Assembly: GCA_030638765.1 (NCBI GenBank)
Contig: DAOWDZ010000270.1
Coordinates: 1-7,077 of the forward strand
Source: Desulfocapsa sp.
GTDB lineage: Bacteria > Desulfobacterota > Desulfobulbia > Desulfobulbales > Desulfocapsaceae
Length of the DNA: 7,077 nucleotides
Direction: 5' to 3'
The notes beneath the pieces are model-generated. The model searched no databases. It saw only the letters and a program-made list of their open reading frames with translations, and was not told the origin of the DNA. Made by a program: the position numbers and the translations under genes. Of this stretch, positions 1 to 6,059 are shown piece after piece (the first letter of the stretch is position 1; each line of letters begins with the position of its first letter).

Positions 1-543
1 AAGCTCATCGGTATCTTCAACACCAGCGGTAACTTTAAGCTCTGCAACAGCAGCTTTATCATCATCGGTCACGGTGGGTGATTTGAAGTTAACGGTATCG
101 GAAAGAATTGCGGAAAGCATTCCACCAGCAACATCTTTAGGAACTGCAACGCCAGCCTCTTTGTACATTTTATTCAGTACGGTTCCGGTACAACCAACAG
201 GTTCTACACGAACAAGAATAGGCTGATTAGTAGTCACATCACCAACTTTATGATGATCAACGATGGTAACAACTTCAGCATCTGTAACTCCGGCAGGAGC
301 CTGTCCGATATCACTGAAATCTACAAGAGCAACAGTTTTACCAGCAACATCCATCATTTCTTCAGGAGCAGCAAGTCCAAAACGCTCAAGAACAAGGGTA
401 GACTCTGGGTTCAGTTTCTCAAGAGAAGATTGCATACAAGCTTTAGCATCCTGCCCCTGTGCGTTCAAAAGAGCAGCAAGTCCGATAGCTGCGGTCACTG
501 AATCGGTATCAGGATTAGAGTGACCTGTTACGAAAATTGTCAT
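1..543 (-). CDS. ppaC: Manganese-dependent inorganic pyrophosphatase (family II, DHH superfamily), N-terminal part
   Basis: Cytoplasmic enzyme that hydrolyses pyrophosphate to two phosphates and so pulls biosynthetic reactions forward. The reading frame is open from the ATG at 543 to the left edge, giving 181 residues of a family usually near 305-310, so the C-terminal DHHA2 substrate-binding domain lies outside the window. Visible motifs are GHSNPDTDS at residues 7-15 (metal ligands H8, D12, D14), D75 in VALVDFSD, the DHH triad at 96-98, and SDTVNFKSP starting at 148 (metal ligand D149). Spacing between these motifs matches the short enzymes, so there is no regulatory CBS-domain insert. The segment after D75 reads DFSD; from memory Bacillus-type enzymes have DHNE there, so this looks like a lineage variant rather than damage. 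The start is supported by a GGAGG ribosome-binding site seven bases upstream and by a promoter about 75 bases upstream. It is transcribed away from the other genes. Identification is firm. Confidence 0.96.
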   Translation of the reverse strand, partial: MTIFVTGHSNPDTDSVTAAIGLAALLNAQGQDAKACMQSSLEKLNPESTLVLERFGLAAPEEMMDVAGKTVALVDFSDIGQAPAGVTDAEVVTIVDHHKVGDVTTNQPILVRVEPVGCTGTVLNKMYKEAGVAVPKDVAGGMLSAILSDTVNFKSPTVTDDDKAAVAELKVTAGVEDTDEL

Positions 544-550
544 TGTGTTT

Positions 551-555
551 CCTCC
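551..555 (-). promoter_or_regulatory. Ribosome-binding site of ppaC
   Basis: On the minus strand the sequence reads GGAGGAAACACAATG. The GGAGG core sits seven bases before the ATG, close to ideal spacing, and fixes the ppaC start. Confidence 0.85.
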
Positions 556-608
556 GTACATTTTATTTTTTAAACCACCCAACTCGGGGATTCCTTAACT
601 TTCATTAA

Positions 609-623
609 ATTGTTGGGAACAAT
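609..623. repeat. Inverted repeat ATTGTT-GGG-AACAAT over the ppaC -10 box
   Basis: A perfect 6-bp inverted repeat with a 3-bp centre. It covers most of the predicted ppaC -10 hexamer and the expected transcription start, which is where a repressor site would be placed. Short AT-rich palindromes also arise by chance, so the operator role is only a suggestion. Confidence 0.35.
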
Positions 624-647
624 AGTGCTTTAGCTAATTTGAGTCAA
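619..647 (-). promoter_or_regulatory. Sigma70-type promoter of ppaC
   Basis: Read on the minus strand, a -35 box TTGACT (647 to 642, 5 of 6 matches to TTGACA) is followed after exactly 17 bases by a -10 box TATTGT (624 to 619, 4 of 6 matches to TATAAT). Transcription would begin near 612, leaving a 5' leader of about 70 bases before the ppaC ATG. This is the best promoter match seen in the window; it is read from consensus only. Confidence 0.6.
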
Positions 648-689
648 GTGGAAAACTACTCACAAAATTAAAAACAAAGTACCCGACAA

Positions 690-699
690 CAAAGCTTTG
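690..699. repeat. Perfect 10-bp palindrome CAAAGCTTTG in the divergent intergenic region
   Basis: The sequence is its own reverse complement over ten bases and lies between the ppaC promoter and the possible plus-strand promoter. It could be a small dimeric-regulator site. There is no further symmetry on either side and no known motif is recognised. Confidence 0.25.
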
Positions 700-715
700 A
701 GGATGACTTTAATAG

Positions 716-755
716 TTAGCTACGGTATATTAAAGCATTACAATACTATTACAAT
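716..755 (+). promoter_or_regulatory. Possible promoter and 11-bp-spaced direct repeat ahead of the 779 gene
   Basis: A weak -35 (TTAGCT, 716-721) is followed after 17 bases by TACAAT (739-744, 5 of 6 to the -10 consensus). ATTACAAT occurs at 737-744 and again at 748-755, an 11-bp period equal to about one DNA turn, so a second TACAAT at 750-755 is available. The repeat could be alternative -10 boxes or a tandem binding site on one face of the helix. A promoter is expected here because the upstream gene is divergent. Confidence 0.35.
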
Positions 756-778
756 TCTACCCTCAATAGACTCTGGAT

Positions 779-1840
779 ATGAATCCTTCTGAAGAGAACA
801 AACAGGAAAGCACACCGCCCGAAAAGAAAAAAATCACTTTTCGCCTAATAGCACTACTCAGTTTATTGATTTTTGCAATTGCAGGTGGTGCCTTCTTTTT
901 TTACCCTGCCTCCCTGGATTCCCCTACACCAGCAGACATGTCTTCGCCCAATGAAGTAACACCTGTCGAAGAACCTCTCTCTGTAAAGAATATTTCAGAA
1001 GAGCCCACCGTACCTCCTGAATCTAATCCGGAAGATGTTCCTAAGGTGACACCTGACAAGTCTTCAGATAATACAGATACGATACTCGAAGGTACATCCG
1101 AAGTCTTCACACAGAAAATGGCAACAGATGAAGACAATCCAAAGGTTTCATCTTCGACAAGTATTCCTGTTACAATGCCAGGTAAAGCATCAAATACTAA
1201 TCCAATAAAAAAAGTTTCAATATGTAACAAACCTGCACAGCAGCTGGATGACTTTTATAAACATCTCGACAGCCAGGCCTATATGGCTGATTTCAAGATT
1301 GGAGAATCAAGTGAAGAACACTTCACGTCTCTTATTCACAAATTGCTTGCAAACCCTCCCCAGGTAACTCGTGAAACCGATGATCTCTATACCATATTGA
1401 AAAACACGGCCCATTTTTTCAGAATTTCCGGCAAGGATAATATTTTTATGCTGCAGGGAATCCTTAATAATGAAAAAGCCAGCGTTGAACAGATTCTCGC
1501 AGATTACTACGAATTGGTCACCACCCCTGAATGCAACAAGCTCACGTATACCGAAAATATTAACCATGATGCTCTCTACGAATATGCCTGTTTTTTCCTG
1601 AACACTATGGGTGGAAGACTCTATCTGTTTAGACGTGACTCGTTATCGCGTATGGTTGTTACATATTATGCCATCCTTCTTGTGGAACGGGCAAATATCC
1701 TGGACAATAATCGTCACGGTATTGCTTTACGCCCTGTGGTCAATATGCTTATCTCTGAAATGGAAACCGGCGGTTCTTCCTTGAAACATTCCAATGCATA
1801 CCTTGACACATTGTACGATCTGAAGGAAAAATATCAGTAA
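779..1840 (+). CDS. Membrane-anchored hypothetical protein with Pro/Ser/Thr/Glu-rich linker and unknown C-terminal domain
   Basis: A 353-residue protein that I do not recognise. Residues 1-20 are polar and charged and end in a KKK stretch. Residues 21-43 are strongly hydrophobic (LIALLSLLIFAIAGGAFFF) and form one membrane span, so the rest should face the periplasm (N-in, positive side inside). Residues 45-145 are low-complexity, rich in P, S, T, E and D, and look like an extended spacer across the envelope. Residues 146-353 look folded and largely helical, with aromatic-rich stretches around 203-215 and 266-301, and cysteines at 149, 252 and 271 of which two could form a disulfide. The ribosome-binding site is poor (CTGGAT runs into the ATG), so the start is less certain, although it places the membrane span as expected. 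It is the first plus-strand gene of the group. A TonB-like or sporulation-related-repeat protein was considered from the layout, but the C-terminal domain shows neither signature. Confidence 0.8.
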   Translation: MNPSEENKQESTPPEKKKITFRLIALLSLLIFAIAGGAFFFYPASLDSPTPADMSSPNEVTPVEEPLSVKNISEEPTVPPESNPEDVPKVTPDKSSDNTDTILEGTSEVFTQKMATDEDNPKVSSSTSIPVTMPGKASNTNPIKKVSICNKPAQQLDDFYKHLDSQAYMADFKIGESSEEHFTSLIHKLLANPPQVTRETDDLYTILKNTAHFFRISGKDNIFMLQGILNNEKASVEQILADYYELVTTPECNKLTYTENINHDALYEYACFFLNTMGGRLYLFRRDSLSRMVVTYYAILLVERANILDNNRHGIALRPVVNMLISEMETGGSSLKHSNAYLDTLYDLKEKYQ

Positions 1841-1885
1841 ATCATACTTACAAACTGGTGATATTTGATTTTTAAAGCTTCAAAC

Positions 1886-1915
1886 TGTACACTAATAGTA
1901 GACAACTTATATAAA
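1886..1915 (+). promoter_or_regulatory. Possible promoter ahead of the putative metalloprotease gene
   Basis: TGTACA (1886-1891, 4 of 6 to the -35 consensus) is followed after 18 bases by TATAAA (1910-1915, 5 of 6 to the -10 consensus). TATATA at 1908-1913 gives a 16-base spacer instead. Transcription would begin just before the 1939 start. The 98-base gap is the largest between plus-strand genes, which is consistent with a promoter here, but the region is AT-rich and such matches occur by chance. Confidence 0.3.
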
Positions 1916-1938
1916 CTTATTTTGTGAGATATTAACAC

Positions 1939-2739
1939 ATGATGCAGGCTGTCACGCCATCATATAGTTCGCAGGCCTACACACAGGTTCAGGCAGCATC
2001 AATATCACCTGGTCAGAGAATTTCCGCTGACAATAATAGCACGGTTCAACCCTCCAACTCGCCATCTTCACAACAGCAAACCGGGGATCCCGTTTCTCTC
2101 TCTGAAGAAGGTCAACAACGTTCACAAAACCAGATACAGTCCCAGAAAGCTGATGGCGACAAAGATCAAAATGAATCTGCAAAAAACAATTCAACAACAC
2201 CTGGTGAAGAGTCACTCTCCCAGGAGGACTTGAAACTCATTTCCGACTTGCAAAAACGTGATGCAGAAGTTCGAGCCCATGAGCAGGCACACCTGTCAGC
2301 TGCTGGTCAATATGCTTCCGGTGGGGCATCTTTCAGCTATACTACCGGGCCGAATGGAAAACGCTATGCCAGTGGTGGTGAAGTCCCCATAGATATAGGT
2401 AAAGAAAGAACGCCCGATGCAACAATTCAGAAAATGCGCACCATACAACGCGCAGCTTTAGCTCCAGCCAATCCTTCCAGCACAGACCGAAGAGTTGCTG
2501 CCCAAGCCAGTGCCATGGAAACACAGGCCATGAAAGAGCTTCAGGAACTCACTCAAAAAACATCTTCAAGCATTCTTTCTTCAAACTATTCTGCTGCTGG
2601 AACACAGGAGGACGACCAGAGTTCTTCCAGTCGAAAAAATACAACTACCCAGAATTCACCCCCCACGCCACAGGTTTCATCAGCGAGTCACGCAACAATG
2701 ACCGCAGCCTATCAGGCGATGGCTTCACTTGCTCCATGA
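1939..2739 (+). CDS. Putative HExxH metalloprotease, SprA-related (CJM1_0395-type) family
   Basis: A 266-residue protein with a conserved centre and low-complexity ends. The core begins with RDAEVRAHEQAHLSAAG (residues 107-123), which contains the zinc-protease-like motif HEQAH at 114-118. It continues with a Gly/Tyr-rich stretch (TTGPNGKRYASGGEVPID, 135-152) and TPDATIQKM...AALAPANPS (158-180), ending in a helical DRRVAAQASAM segment (183-193). This order matches the SprA-related family as I remember it, whose members are annotated as putative metalloproteases. Protease activity is not established by sequence alone; E148 is a possible third metal ligand (inference). The Gln/Ser-rich N-terminal region holds DPVSLSEEG (50-58), a DxVxLS segment I recall near the start of other members. 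No signal peptide or membrane span is visible. The start has only a weak GTGAG upstream; a second ATG follows directly. Substrate and role are unknown. Confidence 0.85.
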   Translation: MMQAVTPSYSSQAYTQVQAASISPGQRISADNNSTVQPSNSPSSQQQTGDPVSLSEEGQQRSQNQIQSQKADGDKDQNESAKNNSTTPGEESLSQEDLKLISDLQKRDAEVRAHEQAHLSAAGQYASGGASFSYTTGPNGKRYASGGEVPIDIGKERTPDATIQKMRTIQRAALAPANPSSTDRRVAAQASAMETQAMKELQELTQKTSSSILSSNYSAAGTQEDDQSSSSRKNTTTQNSPPTPQVSSASHATMTAAYQAMASLAP

Positions 2740-2769
2740 GCTTTTATCCCTCAAACGCCCACATAACAT

Positions 2770-4077
2770 ATGGATATCAAACTATTTAACCAAGAGTTTT
2801 TCAATTTCTTAAAACAGTCTCCAACGCCATTCCATACTGTAAATTGTATGGCTGATACGTTTCGTAAAGCTGGCTTTGAAACCCTCTCTGAAAATGACGA
2901 CTGGTCAATCAAAGATGACAAAGGATACTTCTGTATTCGTGATGACGGCTCTATTATAGCCTTTAAAACTGCCCCGACTTCTCACCAGACATCTCTCTGG
3001 CGAATGATTGGTGCCCACACAGACAGCCCCTCATTGAAAATTAAGCCCAATCCAGTCCGTGAATCCGAATCAGTCAACCAGCTCTGTGTCGAGGTCTATG
3101 GCGGACCGCTCCTTAACACATGGTTTGATCGTGACCTTAGTATTGCCGGACGTGTAACAGCGCTGAACTCAGATGAAGATCTTGTCACTCGCACCATTGA
3201 CTTTAAACGTTCAGTTGCCATCATATCAAGCCTTGCTATTCACCTTGACAGAAGTGCCAATAAAGATCACACCATCAAAAAACAGAAGCAGCTCTATCCT
3301 CTTGTCGGTATGACTCAGGACAAAGAATTATCCTTTGAAGATATTCTCCTTGAGCAATTTAAAAACGAAAATCCTGATACTAAAATACAAAAAATCCTTG
3401 ATTATGACCTGTTCTGTTACGATACTCAACAGCCTGCATTGACAGGTTTAAATAATGATTTCATTACAGCCGGACGACTGGACAATCTTGTAAGCTGTTT
3501 TATCGGCATGCAGGCTTTAATTCAGGATAATACTGCTGACAACTGCCTTATTTTTTGCAGTAATCATGAAGAAATTGGCTCAGCAACTGTTGCCGGGGCA
3601 CAGGGTACATTCCTCCCTTCAACCCTTCAGCGAATCAGTCCTGACATTGTGAGCCATGGAAAACAGATGAATAATTCATACTTTCTGTCACTCGACAATG
3701 CCCATGCAGCACACCCGAATTTCAACGAAAAGCATGACCCACAACATCTCCCGAAATTAAACAAAGGACCGGTCATCAAATATAACAGTAATCAACGCTA
3801 TGCAACCACCAGCAGATCTGCGGCTCTCTACAAAATATTAAGTGAAGAAACGGATGTCCCGGTACAGTCATTTGTAATGAACAATGACCTTGCCTGTGGC
3901 TCAACCATTGGCCCTATAACAGCCACTGCCCTGGGAGTTCAAACCGTCGATATTGGCGTACCAAGCCTTGCCATGCATTCCATCAGAGAAACCACAGGTT
4001 CAAGCGATCCTTATATGTTATATCAAACCATTTCCCATTTCTTTACTCGCAATACTCTACCAAAAACCATTGTCTAA
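2770..4077 (+). CDS. apeB: M18 family aminopeptidase (aspartyl aminopeptidase type)
   Basis: A 435-residue cytoplasmic zinc aminopeptidase that removes N-terminal residues, typically acidic ones, from peptides; the family assembles into tetrahedral dodecamers. All M18 signatures are present and in order: GAHTDSPSLKIKPNP (H83 metal ligand, D85), GGPLLNTWFDRDLSIAGRV (from about residue 115), the GRLDN motif with bridging D238, NHEEIGS with catalytic base E267 and ligand E268, SLDNAHA with D309, KGPVIKYNSNQRYATTS, and the C-terminal VPSLAMHSIRE with H403. The length is normal and no key residue is missing, so the enzyme should be active. It starts 31 bases after the previous stop without a recognisable ribosome-binding site, so it may rely on the upstream message. 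Its TAA is followed at once by the ATG of the transglycosylase gene. It is most likely a housekeeping peptide-recycling enzyme that shares a transcript with envelope genes. Residue roles are assigned by family knowledge. Confidence 0.96.
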   Translation: MDIKLFNQEFFNFLKQSPTPFHTVNCMADTFRKAGFETLSENDDWSIKDDKGYFCIRDDGSIIAFKTAPTSHQTSLWRMIGAHTDSPSLKIKPNPVRESESVNQLCVEVYGGPLLNTWFDRDLSIAGRVTALNSDEDLVTRTIDFKRSVAIISSLAIHLDRSANKDHTIKKQKQLYPLVGMTQDKELSFEDILLEQFKNENPDTKIQKILDYDLFCYDTQQPALTGLNNDFITAGRLDNLVSCFIGMQALIQDNTADNCLIFCSNHEEIGSATVAGAQGTFLPSTLQRISPDIVSHGKQMNNSYFLSLDNAHAAHPNFNEKHDPQHLPKLNKGPVIKYNSNQRYATTSRSAALYKILSEETDVPVQSFVMNNDLACGSTIGPITATALGVQTVDIGVPSLAMHSIRETTGSSDPYMLYQTISHFFTRNTLPKTIV

Positions 4078-4725
4078 ATGAAAATATACAGAACCATTTT
4101 TGCTTTGTTGCTTTTTATGATCCTATGCTCTGGAGTGGAGCTATCCATTGCATCACAACTTCGACACAGCCTCATCAAATATAAAGACACAGGCGTCAGC
4201 TATAAAACACTTGGACGCCTCTCTCCTTACAACAACCTGATCAATTATTATTCACAATTTACCTTCTTTAAAAAAAAGCATAAGGTGAACCCTGACTTCA
4301 TACGTGCCCTTATAATTGCCGAATCCAATATTAATCCACGGGCAGTCTCTTCAAAAGGTGCAATGGGACTAGGACAAATAATTTACACCACAGGCAAACA
4401 GGCGGCTAAAGAATTAGCCAAATACAACTATAGATTCAAGTACATTCATCCTGAAAAGCTCACCAACTTCAAGAAAGAAGATCTCTTTGACCCTGCAATG
4501 AACATACTTCTTACCTGCTATCTTATTTCAAAATACAACTACAAATTTAATGGAAAACTGGAACTTGTCATATCTGCATGGAACGCAGGGGAATACCATA
4601 AAGCATTAAAAAAGGGACGCCCTGCACCCTACGCGGAAACATATAATCTCATAGGTAAAACAAATGCGTATTATGTTGATATCATAAAAAAGAAAAAACG
4701 AATTTCCATCCATTCAAGGCCATAA
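4078..4725 (+). CDS. Secreted SLT-domain lytic transglycosylase
   Basis: A 215-residue periplasmic enzyme of the soluble-lytic-transglycosylase fold, which cleaves the MurNAc-GlcNAc bond of peptidoglycan to form 1,6-anhydro ends. Residues 1-26 are a signal peptide (basic MKIYR, hydrophobic IFALLLFMILCSG, likely cleavage near SIAS). The cysteine at 17 lacks a lipobox, so it is probably not a lipoprotein. The SLT domain spans about 65-205: catalytic E82 in IIAESNINPRAVSSKGAMG, followed by GLGQI (97-101), then AWNAG at 167-171 and the PYAETYNLIGKTNAYY segment near 183-198. The motif reads GLGQ where many relatives have GLMQ or GLTQ. The ATG touches the stop codon of apeB and there is no separate ribosome-binding site, so translation is probably coupled. 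It has no LysM or other binding domain, so it resembles the small dedicated transglycosylases that open the wall for envelope machines; that role is inference. Confidence 0.93.
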   Translation: MKIYRTIFALLLFMILCSGVELSIASQLRHSLIKYKDTGVSYKTLGRLSPYNNLINYYSQFTFFKKKHKVNPDFIRALIIAESNINPRAVSSKGAMGLGQIIYTTGKQAAKELAKYNYRFKYIHPEKLTNFKKEDLFDPAMNILLTCYLISKYNYKFNGKLELVISAWNAGEYHKALKKGRPAPYAETYNLIGKTNAYYVDIIKKKKRISIHSRP

Positions 4726-4751
4726 ACACACTCACTTTTCAACTTGTCAAT

Positions 4752-4778
4752 CGCTGAATTGTTATTCTCTTTTCAGCG
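4752..4778 (+). repeat. Inverted repeat / RNA hairpin before the TPR gene
   Basis: CGCTGAA (4752-4758) pairs perfectly with TTCAGCG (4772-4778) across a 13-base pyrimidine-rich loop. No U-tract follows, so it is not a standard intrinsic terminator. It ends ten bases before the GGAGAAG ribosome-binding site of the next gene and could act as an mRNA processing or stability element, or as a protein-binding site. Confidence 0.4.
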
Positions 4779-4787
4779 GACAAAGCC

Positions 4788-4794
4788 GGAGAAG
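4788..4794 (+). promoter_or_regulatory. Ribosome-binding site of the TPR gene
   Basis: GGAGAAG lies five bases before the ATG at 4800 and confirms that start. It contrasts with the poor or absent sites of the four plus-strand genes upstream. Confidence 0.75.
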
Positions 4795-4799
4795 TACGA

Positions 4800-6059
4800 A
4801 TGAATTATTTGAATTTCACCCAACACCTCGGTTTAACAGTTTTATTTATATTTTTCTCTTCCTCTACCCTGTTACATGCTGCTATTAAGGCATCTCCCTT
4901 TGCACTCCCGCAAAAAACAAATGCCCCTGTTTCCTCTCAAAGTAATATGACCTCTCCATTTTCGATTCCACCTGAACCAAATGGGACGTTATCAACTGAA
5001 TCCAATCATCAACTCGCTGCTGAACTCCTGAAAACTGGAACCAATCTTGCCATTGAAGGAAAATTTGAAGAAGCGGTGCTAATGCTTGAACGTTCTCTTG
5101 AGCAGGACCCAAACAATTTAATGGCTTTAAATAATCTAGGCCTTGTTTTTCGAAAATTGGGTCAACTCAACAAAGCCCTTAAAGCGTATCAATTTGCTAT
5201 TTTTGTGAACCCTGACTTTGGTCTCACTTATAAAAATATGGGTATTTTATTTGAAAAACAGGGCAACCTCAAATTGGCCACTCAATCCTATAAACAGTAT
5301 TGTATTCTGGCACCAGATGCCCTGGACAACAAGAAAGTTTCCACACGTGCAGACTGGCTGCTAACACAGATAAAGACTCCTCCTACAGAAGAGAACAAAC
5401 GTATAACTGATGGTTCAAACGAGCAGATCATGCTCAATAAATACTTTGAAGAAAACAGTTTGAACTGGCAAAATATTGGAGCCAATCTGTTTGCTGAATA
5501 TGTCGTCCAAAAAGATCGAGAAAAACTTTTCATGGCTATTAAATACCTTGAACAGGCATCAGTTGGACTACCAGATCACAAAGCCATAAGGGTTGATTTG
5601 GCTGATGCATATATGGAGACAGAATTACCTGAGTTAACAGCATGGGCCATAGAACTCTATGAATCAGTATTCGAGTCTTTCTCAGAGGATCCTCTGGTGG
5701 CAAGGCTTGCCAATGCCTATTTTCAATCGGGACACTTTAAGGTCGCCTTTGCACTTGCTGAAAAACGTTTAGAATTCTGTCCTCACGATCTGCGTAGTGC
5801 TGCAGCCATACAACTTGCTTATATCGCCTCGGCATCCGAAAAAGAAACCGTTGCCATAACAATAATTACAAAAGAAATACAACGACGTGGTGACGACCCT
5901 CTACTTCAGTTAACAATCGCCACCCTGATGGAATCTCAAGGAGAAACCAACGCTGCACTCGCCATTACATTCAGCCTTCTCTCAGACAAAAACCTGGATA
6001 GCAACCTACGAACCTATGTCAAAAAGGTCAAAGACAGGCTTTTAGGAGGTACCGGATGA
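4800..6059 (+). CDS. Secreted tetratricopeptide-repeat (TPR) protein
   Basis: A 419-residue protein. Residues 1-28 form a signal peptide (hydrophobic LGLTVLFIFFSSSTLL, likely cleavage after LHA), so it should be periplasmic or outer-membrane associated. It is followed by two tandem copies of a 20-residue segment beginning SPF (residues 32-49 and 52-69, sharing SPF, P, N, S and the closing SN), then three clear TPR units at about 72-105, 106-139 and 140-173. The middle unit is the most canonical (ALNNLGLVFRKLGQLNKAL). A charged linker (about 178-215) leads to a helical C-terminal half that looks like degenerate TPR-type repeats (for example 290-335 and 353-400). TPRs bind other proteins, so a scaffold role is likely; no enzymatic motif is seen. 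Its last four bases overlap the start of the next gene, which points to a shared function with that product. The specific partner is unknown. Confidence 0.9.
   Translation: MNYLNFTQHLGLTVLFIFFSSSTLLHAAIKASPFALPQKTNAPVSSQSNMTSPFSIPPEPNGTLSTESNHQLAAELLKTGTNLAIEGKFEEAVLMLERSLEQDPNNLMALNNLGLVFRKLGQLNKALKAYQFAIFVNPDFGLTYKNMGILFEKQGNLKLATQSYKQYCILAPDALDNKKVSTRADWLLTQIKTPPTEENKRITDGSNEQIMLNKYFEENSLNWQNIGANLFAEYVVQKDREKLFMAIKYLEQASVGLPDHKAIRVDLADAYMETELPELTAWAIELYESVFESFSEDPLVARLANAYFQSGHFKVAFALAEKRLEFCPHDLRSAAAIQLAYIASASEKETVAITIITKEIQRRGDDPLLQLTIATLMESQGETNAALAITFSLLSDKNLDSNLRTYVKKVKDRLLGGTG
6044..6050 (+). promoter_or_regulatory. Strong ribosome-binding site inside the end of the TPR gene
   Basis: AGGAGGT, a near-perfect anti-16S match, lies five bases before the ATG at 6056 and within the last codons of the TPR gene. 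It fixes the start of the last gene and shows that the ATGA overlap is a real translational junction. Confidence 0.85.

Noticed and set aside
250..523. Two overlapping plus-strand reading frames of 83 and 86 codons
   Set aside because: They lie antisense to ppaC, whose motifs and codon reading are unmistakable on the other strand; their translations show no family features.
901..1230. 109-codon minus-strand frame inside the 779 gene
   Set aside because: It mirrors the Ser/Thr/Pro-rich linker of the real gene; low-complexity DNA of this type readily stays open on the opposite strand. No ribosome-binding site or recognisable fold.
1952..2215. 87-codon minus-strand frame inside the SprA-related gene
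   Set aside because: Antisense to the Gln/Ser-rich N-terminal region of a better supported gene; no independent evidence.
4126..4128. Lipoprotein cysteine in the transglycosylase signal peptide
   Set aside because: The residues before C17 are MIL, without the small residue at -1 needed for lipobox processing; an ordinary signal peptide fits better.
4726..4799. Intrinsic terminator between the transglycosylase and TPR genes
   Set aside because: The 7-bp stem is followed by GACAAAGCC and not a U-run, so normal Rho-independent termination is unlikely; listed only as a hairpin.
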